Below the pieces are notes generated by a model that saw only the letters and a program-made list of their open reading frames with translations, ran no database searches and had not been told where the DNA came from. A stretch of DNA of 64,000 nucleotides, from NCBI GenBank assembly GCA_914767715.1, contig OU612074.1, positions 8,635,501 to 8,699,500 on the forward strand. The letters run 5' to 3'. Both the position numbers and the translations under genes were made by a program. This document shows, piece by piece, positions 35,958 to 47,792 of the stretch. Numbering within the stretch: the stretch's first letter is position 1; each line of letters begins with the position of its first letter. The DNA is from Membranipora membranacea. Its lineage: Eukaryota; Bryozoa; Gymnolaemata; Cheilostomatida; Membraniporidae.

Positions 35958-36963
35958 GTGGGCGAATTGCTGACAATAATGGTGGATCTAGCATTGTTCA
36001 GTGGGGAAGAAAGACTTGCTCTGATACCTCTGAGCTAGTATACATTGGTGAGTGTTCATTCACTTAGTTCTCGTACATCGATTTCACATCAACTTCAGGA
36101 GTTGTCAATTCATGAAAATAGAGTTTTTTAGATTTTGGTAGTCATTGATTGGTGTTATCTCATTCGATATGGGCAACTGAATTCTGTCTGAGTGATGTTT
36201 GATTATCATGGGGATCGTAAGCAGCCCACTCAAATTGTAGTAAATGCAGAAAGTGTTGAAAAATGAGCAGTTATACTGGGCGAATGGTGAATGACCTTGA
36301 TCATGTTCATCTTACCTAATTGGCTTTCGTTCCTAAGTAAAATTTTCATTGTTTTCTATATATCTTTTAGGTTTTGCCGCTGGTCAATACTTTAATCATT
36401 ACGGTGGAGCCACAAATGTTATTTGTCTCCCCCTGTCCCCTGAGTACCATAATACTGTGGCTGGAAATACAGGCAACTACATCTATGGTGCTGAATACAA
36501 AACTGGATCAAATATATTTGGGCAAACTCTGCAAAACCATAATGTGCCGTGCGCCAGATGCTACTCACCCCAAAGAACGACCTCAATCATGATTCCGGCA
36601 AGGCGATCATGCCCTGATAGCTCATGGACAAAGGTATGTTTGTGTAGTGCAGTCCTTATTCTGGATGATATGAGTTTCTTTCTTAAATTCTTCATTACCT
36701 CATATCCTTTCTCTACAAAATTGATAGGAATGCTAAAAATTTATTCGAAAACAAAGAACTCCCATAACAATGATAGCCGCGGTCCAAAATAGTATGCCCA
36801 CCTGTGGTTCTGTCTTTGCAGGAATACGAGGGATATCTTATGTCAGGTCACTACAACCATAGAACAGGTTCCAACTATGTTTGCATTGATGAGACACCAG
36901 ATACGATGCCAGGACTACACGCAAGTGTTGACGAACCATGTTTTACTTTGTTCATGCAAGCTG
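35958..36963 (+). pseudogene. short-chain collagen C4-like, truncated at both ends (copy 2)
   Basis: Three C-terminal exons are present with conserved borders: 35958-36047, 36371-36633 (263 nt, nearly identical to the intact gene) and 36822 onward. Homology to the intact gene begins only about 160 bp upstream of the first of these; the signal-peptide and coil exons are absent, with repeat R lying upstream. In the last exon one base is missing near 36938 (frameshift), and at 36963 the sequence switches abruptly to a BEL element. It cannot make the full C-terminal domain. Close similarity in the middle exon suggests recent duplication or gene conversion. Confidence 0.85.
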
Positions 36964-39900
36964 AGTGGTCTGTTGCCAGTTGTTTAAGGCAAAATATATC
37001 ACAGCTAGGAGATGAGGTGGCTCCGAAGAGATGAACGTTCATCTGATAGTCTGTGATATTATCAGATCCATCTTCGTACCACAAGAATTTAAGATATTTC
37101 CTATCTTCTTCAGTCACCCGAAATTGGTGAAACATTTTCTGTATGTCGCATCTGACTGCCACCTTATCCTTTTGGAATCTACATAAAACACCTGCGAGGG
37201 TATTGTTCAGATCGGGGCCTTGCAGTAGCTGTTTGTTCAAAGACTGGCCTTGGTATGTAGCACTGCAATAAAAAACAACCCTTAGTTTGCCTGGTTTGTG
37301 AGGATTGAAGACTCCATGGTGGGGAATGAACCAACCAGGTTCAGCAGGACTGCAGAGTTGGGCTTCGCCTTTGGAGACTATCTCTGACATAAACTCCCTG
37401 TATTGGCTGTTGAGTAGTGGGTTTGAGGCCAGCTTTCTTTGGAGCCCTTTAAATCTTCTCAAGGCATATGATATATTGTCTGGAAGCTGGGGTAGCTGCT
37501 TGAAAGGTAAAGGCATTGTGTAGAAGTTATCTACTGTTGTGACAGACTCGATCATTTTCTTCATGAAGAGTAAGTTTTCCTGTGACATAGGGGCACCGTC
37601 TTTTACGTTGAAGTCATCTGTGATGTATCTCATGATTGCATCAGAGTTTAGTTCCTCAGCATTAATCTTGTGAGCTATAGCTAGTTGCTGATCACCAACA
37701 CATGAGCCCCCAACAATGCTCCATCCAAGAATAGTTTGTAGAGCATAGGGTTCAGTTACACTTGGTTGTATTCTAGCAAGTGGGTACGAGGCTGCTGGGC
37801 AATTGAAGCCGATCAGAAGAGCAATGTCGCAGGACTGAAGTTTTGTGAGCTTGTTTGCGAGGTGTTGCAAACTTTTCCATTTTAATGCTGTTTCAGGTGT
37901 GGGAATGTGAGCACAATCCCCAAGGCTGCAGGTCTGTGAGTAGGTTTGTGGAATGTAGATGTAGTCATCTGAGTTCAGTCCTCTTACTCTTAGCTGAGAG
38001 TATTTCCTGCAGTTGACAATCTGGTTTTGTGATGTCATTGTAGACATCTTCAGTCTAGCGGGTGAAGATGGGGCATTGAGGTAATTGGCAGTGTCAGCAG
38101 ATATAAAGGACGCATTATGTGGATGTGGATGTTGTGGCTAACATCTTCCTCCGTAACAGATGAGTTGTACTTTGAGTTGGAAAGTCCTGAAGAATCTGTC
38201 CTACTGTCATGAAGGCATGGAGGATTTTGACCCAGCAATTCTGTCTACCATGTCCCTTGCGCAAGCAGTGGAAGCACAGGTTCTCTTCCTTGATTATCTC
38301 CTGTTGTTTGGCATATGGCAGCTTGGACAACTTGCGACAGTCAACGGTGTCATGTGAATCCTTTGTCTTACAGTTGTGACACAGTTTGCTTGGATTTCTA
38401 GAGAAGGAATGTTTATCATTTCCATGTGTGTTAGATGGAAAAGGACTAGCAGAGACAGTGTTGAGAGTTGTTGCTGGTTGTTGCTGGTAGAATGCTTCTT
38501 CTGGTTTTTAGCATACTTAGTCATGGCTGCCATTGACGTGGTGTTGTTGTTGAGTAGGAATGCTTCCTTTTTGACAAACTCTGTGTAGTCATGGAAGAAT
38601 GGGTGAGTCTTGCGATCATATTTGATTGATCCTGTTATGCGTGACCATTTTTCCATCAGTTTTGTTGGAAGGGAATTGGGGAATATCCTCATACTTCGTG
38701 AGTCACTGAGCCTTTCTAAGTCAGTTATAGAAGACATTGTGGTGATACACTGGCTAAGGAAGTTGGAGTATTGCTCAAGAGCTTTACCACCACCATAAGA
38801 TATTTGTAGCCATTCTTCCAACTGATCCTTGTAGGCTTCAGTGATATCGAAAGGATCTCCATACAATTCATCAAGTTTCCTTCTAGCATTGTAGTAGGCA
38901 TATGGGGTGTTGAGAGACAAGAACCCTTTGACGGCATCAAGTGAGTCTCCACTGAGGTAGTCTTCGATATAAATCAGCTTCTGTTCAGGCAGGAGTGACT
39001 TATTTCCTACTAGCAAATCGCTCAATGCTGCTGATGAAGCGCTGCTGCAGAGACATAGTTTGGTTTTGAATGTAGAGTTTGGTATCTCCGAGAATATTAC
39101 AGCTGATAAAAATCGCTATGCGATAAGCGCAGGGGCCGGCGCACGGTGTGTAGGTTTTACAATTACAATAGTAATGGCTGGGTGGTAACAACTGACAGAG
39201 TACCACAAAATAATGACACAATATGATTGCATGTAACAACATGGAATGAAGACGAACCTAATGTGTGTATGTATGCAACTTTACAGGGAGAGCGTGTAAG
39301 TACAAATACGATAAGGTTGTCAAAGTGTCAGCAAGGAATGTAAAGGTCAGACTAGGGCTGTGCTTGTACGACAGCTTAGCTGAGCATAGAATGTTAATAC
39401 CAATGAATATGATATTGTGCTGCTAGTTTTCTGCAGGCAAAATAATGTCAATGCAGTTTTAGAGCTGGGAAATGAGCAGACAACTTTCTCAAGAATGGAA
39501 TTCTGGGTAATTGCCGATAGTATTAGCGTAAATTCTTCACCACAGCAGCACTGGAAGCAGGCTCTAAAGGAGTAGTGTTGAATATAGCAGTTTATCGATA
39601 GAGGGACATCAGTAGCAGACATATATAGCATAATATCTGAGCTGGGTTATATGCAATATAGCGCCGTCTTCTCCAATGTGTTTACTGTATTGTGAAGGCT
39701 ATTTTGAATTCTGTGTGTATGACGCAGTGTATTGTTTTACTAATTTACTGGTGAACCTGTGGAAAGGTAAAATGAATTAATAATATGGGTAAGAGAGAAA
39801 AACGAATGAGCGAATGAGTATGCTACGAGAAATAGCTGGTGTGATGCTGACAAGGATCAAACAATGAAAAACTCTGTTGTTATAATTAATTCCTCGATTC

Positions 39901-40491
39901 AACGACCGGTTGAGTCATTAACCAAAGGAAAAATGTACTTGATTCTAAATAGTACACAAAGAAAAACTCACACATTATGAGCGATATAATAGCGATCCAA
40001 TATAATAATTATGAGCGTAGGTGACTAGTCCTGTGTACACCAACTGTAAATAATAATTGATTATGAGGACATGTTTATACATTGACAAGTTGCACACTAC
40101 ACATGAAGGAATAAATGCAAGGGGTGACAATTCAAAAACATAAGAAATATGAGATTTGTGTTGTCTAGAATTATACATGTCCATGCACTGTAAAAAGAGT
40201 GTAGAAAAATACACTTACAGGTTAACTGAGTGCTCTTAGCTGTGATGTAAACAGTACGAAAACTCGATGACTAGTGAACATTATGATTTCTGCCACAGAT
40301 AGCTTTGGTCTGCATGACAAGATAAGAGGACTGCATTCTATTGTTAGAAATGTCAGATCAAGGGCTTATAGGCTATTTATAGAGTATTTAAGTCGTATTA
40401 TCTGCTAAAAATAGCAACAGAAATGTCCCTTGCACAAACTACAACACCGTTTTACCGACCCCTAACGCCAGCGCTATCTTACATCGTTACA
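36964..40491 (-). mobile_element. broken BEL/Pao LTR retrotransposon, 3' part missing
   Basis: Minus strand, right to left: presumed 5' LTR and leader (from TGTAACGATG at 40491 to about 39245); a gag of the type with DUF1759 (39025-38310; YLSGDSLDAVKGFL); a zinc knuckle CFHCLRKGHGRQNC (near 38270); and pol (38047-36964) with the end of the aspartic protease and the start of RT (GKLRVVFYCSATYQGQSLNK, VRCDIQKMFHQFRV), stopping before the catalytic YxDD. RNase H, integrase and 3' LTR are lost at the junction with the C4-like exon. Frame changes near 39000, 38320 and 38050 add to the damage. The exact LTR 3' end was not determined. Confidence 0.8.
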
Positions 40492-41000
40492 GATGGTCAT
40501 AAAGAAAAATATCTGAAACAAGCGGAACCACATTGTGTCACTTGATATGAGATATGGGTATTTATAATCCGACACTTGAAGGTGAAAATAATCATTTGAA
40601 ATATCTTCCTGAAGACACATTTAGTACAGTGGTATCCTGATTGAATTTGGAGAAAGTACAGAATAGATGTTAAGGTCATGATGCAGGATTCAGTGCCCCG
40701 TTTCTGCAAATCACACTTATACACATATAATTATCTCCGAACATCTATTATCATATGTCAGCTAGAAGCTGACTTGTGCAGTGTCTGTTGGAGCAGTAAT
40801 GGTCTTTCAATGGGACAGAGTAAAATCATAAAACTTTCCATAGAATCTAACATAGAGAGACCAAATTTAAATGCTATCCCACAATGCATCGCACTGATGG
40901 TATTGTGTTACTCAATAATGCGCTGAGAACATTCATATTTCAACTCGCCTTATTACCATATTTGCCTTCAATGGGCGACAACACAATTAATATTTTATTC
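40492..41000 (+). repeat. dispersed repeat R, copy 3
   Basis: Begins exactly where the BEL element ends and corresponds to the 34684-35150 part of copy 1. The first part of R is missing. Confidence 0.65.
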
Positions 41001-43396
41001 TCAGGGCTATCAGGATCACGGGTCGGAGCAGTAAAACATATGTTTCTCTTCTTGTATGATGTCAATTTTTTATTGGGTGTGACAGCAACTAAAGATAAAA
41101 CAGAATGTTTACTAAATAAGAATTTATACTTTGGACAAAGGCGTGAACAAAATTGAAATCTTGTGACATCAAAGAAACGGGGGACTCTGCGTGGTAATCA
41201 GTAGAGAGGAAAATAACTTTATCTATAGAGTGATTTTTTGCCGCATATCCGCATATCCGATAGCAGTTGCCTGTGACATGGACTTCAAGTACTTGAATAA
41301 ATGGTTCAACCACAGTCGTGAGACAAAAACAATAAACAGTATTGATTTGTAATGTAAAGGAAATTACAAGTTAACCATCGAGAAATTGACCAGATTAAAG
41401 TACACAAAATGGATTCTACAAAAGGAAAAAGTAGCAAGAGATCATCCATGTCGATCCAGTCCAGCCAAACAGTATATTACCTCCGAGGCCCTGATTGGTC
41501 AGCTGTATCAGCAAAAAGGAAGTCTGGCGCAGCCTGTTCTGGGTCATCTACAAAACATTAAACTTATCGAAAATTCCGTATCACTCCTTTACATTGAAAA
41601 AAACATATAGCTGTGATGCAGCATAGATTATCTCATGAATACTCGTCATCTAAGCAGCACACATATTATAAATAGGTATCAGGTTCACGTAGCTTGTCTG
41701 CTCAAAATCAAACATTCACTGCTGATATTCTATGAGTGTAAGTTTCAGTTTTGGCAGCTAGCTGCACACACATTTCAGGAAGTCTTCTACAGCGGTACAC
41801 TTCTAGGATGCATTCATGTTTCAAGAACCTCCCACTCCCTCAGCATGAGGATTAAGGGCTTTATGTCACATGCCAAGTTATCTGTATTTTAGAAACAGTG
41901 CGATAATACTAATACCCTTGTTAAAATTGCAAGATGATCACATGTGCTTGACAATATCTCGCTGGTCAGGCAAACAACTCGTTTTCTATTTTCAGCCTCA
42001 TTGATAACTGCACATCTAGCTGTGACAATTGGCGAGGAAAGTCTCTGGAGCATGACCTGTGGAGGATAGTATGTCCCTCCAATCCAGTTTGGGCATTTAC
42101 CTCTTTATGTGAGGAATTTTGTGACCGCAATGCTTGTAATTTGTCATGATATCACAGCCTGAGGATATATACTTGCTCGTCCTTGGGACCAAGCGAGAGT
42201 TCCTAGGTGTGATTATGTGATCAGAAAATGGTAGTGAAAAGCAAGCGATTTGTGCTATTGTAATTGATTCTGCAAAAATAAAATCAGACTGCGATGCTGT
42301 CGATGTTGATTTTCCCAGTTCCAGTCTCATGAAAAGAATTAAAAAAGGTTCAAACAAACCAACTTACTGTTATCTGTCATTGGGCGTTCTAGATGAGGTC
42401 TCTGATGGTCTCTGAATGTCTGTTTGGGTTGAGCCTTTTTCATAGCGGGCTATTTTGGAGGAGCCTTGTATACCTCAGTGAGCTTTGAAATCCATAGTGA
42501 TAGCTTTGCTAGCCTACAAAATTTGAAAATAAGTTAAATTGATATAAGCAACACACTGGATGGACCACAGACGAACCAGATCCTGGCTTCCGCACTGTTT
42601 GTGTGTGATTGAGGTAAACCTTATTAACAATTTAACTGTCATAGTAGGCTGAATTTGAATTTATACTGGTACAGTTTTTCATTGAGTTACAAAGTCCGTG
42701 ATCATATCTCTTTCAGATCGAGACGACTTCACTGTGAGCACAATTCCATTGACCTCACCTGATGAGAGCTTTTGACGTGTGTCCTTCGTCTAAAACAGCC
42801 TTCACTGGCCTTGCTGCCTGAATAATTTTCCGGTAGTAAACCGGCTGCTTCTTTTCCTCTACCGGTATACTAATTGAATTGTATCGTAACCTCTAAATAG
42901 ACAAGTAAAGTCATAGCAGAAAATTAGTAAAATGATAACTCAATCTACAGCAGTAATGAATTAGTCTGTCGCATTAGTTGCGTTCTACTGTCTTCTGAGA
43001 GTAACGGCATCAGAAAAGATAAACATCATGATGCTGGGGGCTTCCGAAAATGAAAAGGCAGCTCTCTACTTTAGGACGTGAAGTCGGAACTCCTGTGTAA
43101 CTTATATTATGGCAGTGAGTTTAGAAAGCACAAGATTCAAGTGCACTATCACATCATCTGTTAAATTGACAGTACCAGACAATATGTGACTGAGACAATT
43201 TTATTGCCGAGGAACCTTTGTTACAGCTAACACAAGGAATATGATAGTTTTAGTTATCCCATTGGGCATAGCTATACTGGTGAGTTGAAAATTCTACCAT
43301 GAATGAGTTGGCCGTCTGCAAATATTCTTCGGCTGCCATTTTATACGCCTTCAGCTGAAGTGTTATGATGAACACTTTTTTCTTTAGACTTCTTCT
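41001..43396. other. 2.4-kb stretch, nothing coding established
   Basis: Several 60-90 codon ORFs occur on both strands (41089-41892 and 42097-42357) without conserved splice context or recognised motif. Confidence 0.35.
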
Positions 43397-43881
43397 TTAG
43401 TCATCTTTGTCAATAGAAGTGTCTAAGAGCTCAGCCAGATAATGCTCGTCAGATGCACCTAATTTCTTAAAACAAAAGCGTTAATTCAGAGTCAACAATT
43501 CTATCATGCCTGCAATTGCAACATCTAGATCAAAAGATGTTAACATGGCAATACAGGAACAATCTTCTTCTCAAGACACTTCAATCGGGAAAAATAAAAA
43601 ATAAATCAAAATATACAGGTGAGCTTCATCAGTTGTAGTTGCACACTTACCTCCTTTCTTGTTTCTAGGTCGACTATTTTTTTAATGTTTTGCAACTCTT
43701 TTTCAGCATGCACGGCTCTTTCTCTGATATCAGGATCATTGTCCCTCTCATTAGACTGGAGGAGCAAAGGGATCTCTATCCTATCAAGTTCGATCCTGGT
43801 GTTTGCTTGGTGAGCGCATCGCAGTTTTTTCCATATGTCAGACTCTGATCTGGCACGATAAAAATTTCCGTTGCCGTCCAT
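43397..43881 (-). CDS. small two-exon gene, 99-aa predicted protein
   Basis: Exon 1 is 43881..43651 (ATG at 43881, 77 codons) ending GAG/GTAAG. Exon 2 is 43465..43397, following TTTTGTTTTAAG, in phase 0, with stop TAA at 43399. The protein starts MDGNGNFYRARSESDIWKKL, continues with a charged helical stretch (ERAVHAEKELQNIKKIVDLE) likely to form a coiled coil, and ends acidic (DTSIDKDD). It has no signal peptide or membrane segment. I do not recognise it; codon composition and clean splice sites argue for a real gene. Additional exons inside the 185-bp intron are not needed. Confidence 0.6.
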
Positions 43882-43976
43882 ATTCAATTGATTCCGATTT
43901 TCAAGTGAATGAAAACCCTCTCATGGGATATCAACAGGTGTAAAATTAATGACTTGATCAAGTTTAATCCAGCTCT

Positions 43977-44270
43977 TGTACACACAGAGAAATTTTAGAA
44001 TCAGAATGACTCTAGTTCATAATCAAAAGGTATATTAGCATCAAATAAAAGTTATATTGATTCCAAGATAGTTCCCCCACTTCACCTTTAAAATTAATCA
44101 AGTAAGAATCATATTTTGACTCTTGACAGTTGATTATTTCAGAGTATCAAATCACAGCAGATGGTTTTTCAATTGGCAGGTCATTTTAACGTCAAAATAA
44201 TTATTTGCAAGGGTGAAGTAGGGGAACTATCTCAGAATCAAAACAACGCTATTTTTTCTCTGTGTGTACA
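43977..44270. mobile_element. MITE with TGTACACACAGAGAAA termini
   Basis: Terminal inverted repeats TGTACACACAGAGAAA (43977) and its complement (ending 44270) are followed by inner inverted GATTC-AGATAGTTCCCC-ACTTCACC-TT arms. It is 294 bp with no ORF, lying about 100 bp upstream of the small minus-strand gene. Confidence 0.7.
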
Positions 44271-45289
44271 TTGTCAAATGCGTCATGTTTGTGTTGAAAG
44301 CAACAGCTGAATTTGAACAGGGAAGTCTCTGACAATGAGAATACCTCATCATTCATCAATTCAATAAAATCTAATCATTATTGTCAATTTGCAATAAATT
44401 CAAGATAAAAAAAAGCCTTTATATCATGTTTTCTTTTAGGATTTCTGCTGAGACCTAATAAATTTGAACCAAATATTAATTTGTTGGTTTAAGCTTTCAT
44501 TCCTTTAAGACAAACACATAGGTCAAACAGCTGTGGTCTAAAATAAAACTGATGTAATGATGATGTAATTATGAATGGGTACTAAGCAAAGAGGAGGGAT
44601 TGCTGCCAGTTCATTTGAACATTTAAAACCCGATGCATTTTGTGCGCCGTCTACATCGACAACAAACAAGCTGCATTGTGGGAGTTAAGACAATCTTCAG
44701 GGTGGTTGTTTTAAAGTGGGTAATTCACCATCTGTATATTATATAATAAATGTCATGCTTTCAGGCGTCGACTGAATGATTTTGCATGGTACACAACACT
44801 GTTCTGTTCCACTCACAACTCTTTCGGTTGTACGATTGCTATCTGCAGTCCCGGTTTGAAAACACTTGCTATTCTGCTCTGAATGACAATTTATACGATT
44901 ATGAGCTACAATCTTGGAGGTAATTGACAGGAGGACCATGCTTATTCACAAGTTTATGCTGATCGTAGGGAAGCAAATGAAAACTATGTAAAACTGAAGT
45001 TATAAGCCATTATTGATCTCCACTCTTTTAATATTATACATTATTATGTATAAAAGTATAAAGAAAACATTATAGATTACAATTGCATTTGCGGAGAGGG
45101 AAGGAGGTGTCATAAATAAAGTTATAAATTCTGTAGATTTTACCATGATCGAATGGGGTTGTGTTTTTGGAGTTATGTCCCTTGATAGTTATGATGCACC
45201 ATACTTTAGCTATATATGCCATACAGTTAACAGATGCGACAGCTTGCTGTGAAAACTGATTATCTTGAAAAATTCACAGGGGATTGCTG
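44271..45289. other. no gene recognised
   Basis: AT-rich sequence. Nothing supported. Confidence 0.35.
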
Positions 45290-45612
45290 CAACATTTCAG
45301 GGGTTTTGAAGCTTATTTGCTAAAAAACCTCTCCTTGACTCACAGGTTACTTGGATGAACCAGGAGGCTCAACAAGGAAGAGTGACAAGTGCTTTAAAAT
45401 CTTTCGCTCTCACAGCTGACTTTTATGAGCCAGTGGGCTCAATAGGGAGGAGTGACAGAAGCGTTGAGATCTTCAGCTCTCACAGCTGAGGTTTTTGGAG
45501 CTCATTGCTAAAAAAACCCGTCCTTGTCTCACAGGTTACTTGAATAAGCCAGGAAGCTCAAGGAACAGATAGAGGCAGAGGCTGTGAGATCTCAAATTCT
45601 CACAGCTCACAG
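45290..45612. repeat. degenerate tandem repeat, about 190-bp unit
   Basis: A block starting GGTTTTKGARGCTYATTKGCTAAAAAA and continuing CTCACAGGTTACTTG, AGCCAGGARGCTCA and TCTCACAGCT occurs about twice, with shorter half-units between. Confidence 0.65.
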
Positions 45613-45734
45613 TCTGGAGATTTAGAGGAGAGAGAGTGAGGCGGGAGGAATAGAGATGAGTAGATAAGAAAAGATAAGACAAGATGAGTCAAGATTTGCT
45701 GATTCCGTAAGGGAGACAGAGTTGAACAACAGTT

Positions 45735-45960
45735 GGTAGGCAGGTTGGCGTAGTGGTCGGGATTTGGACTAGACAATCTGAGAGTAGCAGGTTCGAATCC
45801 CGTTAAGTGAGGTGAGCTCTACGGACAATAGCCTAGCTTGCCGGCTCCTACCTTGTACAGGTATCTTTATTTTACTATGTGATACGTCTCATGTACTGTA
45901 AAGGTAGCTGGATAGCTGCTAATAAGGATTTAGATTTTACATTTACATCAACTCGACTCA
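45735..45960 (+). mobile_element. tRNA-derived SINE
   Basis: A-box-like GGCGTAGTGGTCGGG and B-box GGTTCGAATCCCG at tRNA spacing, with a roughly 150-bp tRNA-unrelated tail. Acceptor halves do not pair, so it is not a tRNA gene. Confidence 0.6.
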
Positions 45961-47184
45961 TACGCTTGATGAATCCCACCATCATCTAATCTCCTTGAAA
46001 TTGTGGAAGTGTAACTTGAGAAAAATCATAATCATTTCATGTTTTGTATAGAATTATGTAGATTGTGCGGTTGATAATAAAATTCAATTTCCGTTTTTGA
46101 GGGAATCAAAGGTTTTGTACTATTGATGCATAATTACTTTAATTGGACGATAAGACCAAATTAATTCTTCGTTTTTTTAAGTGGAGTCGAGAGTTTCTTT
46201 GCATTTTTTGTTTTAAATTAAACTGATCAATAGGCAAACGCAATCTCTATTTTTTATACCCACGCCTACTTACAGTGAAAAAATCACCTGGTGCATGTAA
46301 ATCAGGGTGAACATCAAAGCTCGGCAGTTCTTGTTGGAGAGCTCTTGGGAGCTAATCACCCTGTACTATTTTGGAGCAATCACACCTTTTTGGAGTTGAC
46401 AGTTTCTGTTCTTTTGCACTGGACATTTTGATGTTATGGTATAGCTCGTTCTAATTTTTGCACTGACAATTTAAATTTAAATCTAGTCTTCACGAAAATA
46501 AATCCCGGAGTTGCCCCCTGCTTTAACAGGAAGGGGTAACTCCGTACAAAATAACAATGCGTGATGACATTTAAAAGAGGGGTGTCTATTCTGCTTTGGT
46601 TTGTTAAATCATGATAAGCTGCCATAGTCAGAAAGAGAAGGAAGCTTCCATTGAAAATGGGAATCCATATTTATGATAGTAGTTTCACGCCTCAATTACA
46701 AATGTTTTTATAGGTCCCCAAACAAATTTGCTGCTTTACTGAATTATCAAATGATAGCTAAAGATCACTTGTGTTTACTGTCACAAACCCTACCAAGATA
46801 CCTTAGAAGACTCCTAGTCCCGTTCTTCTAGATGGTGTATCATGAAGACTGTTCTAATATAATATACTATCACAGTTCTGTGTCGTTCAAGGGAGTAATA
46901 ATGAACATGACTCAATTATTTTGCCTGGAAAATATCATATCCCCATCTGATTATTCTGTTACGCCCCTGATATTATCCGTCTGTTATTCTCTGAGAGAAT
47001 CCTTCCACACGCGTATGTCTCCTGTACCTAGTTACATACCTATGATAATGGGTTATGCAAGGAATATTATTTAAAAACCAGGGCCTACCCTACGGCAGTA
47101 ACCCGGTGCTGGCACACCCCTCTCACTTTGTATAGGGGATTCCTATTTATAATCCATTCATATTAGCATATATTTTTGTTTTCC
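45961..47184. other. no gene recognised
   Basis: Contains a strong hairpin at 46506-46544 (CGGAGTT-GCCCC stem, short A/T loop). ORF 46832-47074 has no support. Confidence 0.35.
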
Positions 47185-47392
47185 TTAGTTAACCGACTGA
47201 TGACAGCTACATGACATTTCTCTTGGGTTGACTAAAGGCGTTAAATTGATGTGTTCTTCGTCTTCATCTGACTCGTCGGTCAAATCCAGCAAAATTGGCT
47301 TGTCAGGGATTAAATCCGCCGGTCACAGTGGGCAATGGAATATGGTCACTACCAAAAACAAGCTTCCCGTTAAATAGGACGTCAGACAAGAC
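47185..47392 (-). pseudogene. exon-like coding relic with acidic SIM-like motif
   Basis: After a polypyrimidine tract and TAG (47393-47395), the minus strand reads VLSDVLFNGKLVFGSDHIPL and onward, then meets a stop. A frame offset by about one base near 47315 continues PDKPILLDLTDESDEDEE to a stop at 47187..47185. The hydrophobic-plus-acidic string resembles a SUMO-interacting motif. The two halves look like one coding exon with a frameshift. Source family unknown; it could be a transposon-borne gene. Confidence 0.4.
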
Positions 47393-47792
47393 CTAGTGCA
47401 TAGAAAAAAAGCTTGAATTATGGTTGTGGTGTTATCCTTATATTGAGCTGGCTACATCTGTTACATCCCATGATTCAGATACATGCGAATATTACCTGGT
47501 CAGAGCTCAGAGTGCAAAAGTACTAAAACATTAAATAAAGAGTTCTGCTTTATCACTGATTTTAATATTTACTTACTCACATGTCTAGTAGTGTTATATT
47601 GAACATCTTATCATTTTCCTTGTAACAGGGTAAGTGTATACATCGTTACTCCTTACCATCATTAACATTCATTGTCATTGCTATAAAGTTCCTCATCTGA
47701 ACAAACACAGCAAGGAGAGTGATGAGTTAGAAAAAAGGAGACATCTGACTCTTTAGCATAACACAGATATAATTTCCTACACTGAAGAAGCT

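Noticed and set aside
36804-37034. Open plus-strand ORF across the C4-like/BEL junction
   Set aside because: It is a chance readthrough from the exon into antisense BEL sequence after a frameshift.
45735-45815. Candidate tRNA gene
   Set aside because: Same reasoning: internal promoter boxes without a closing acceptor stem.
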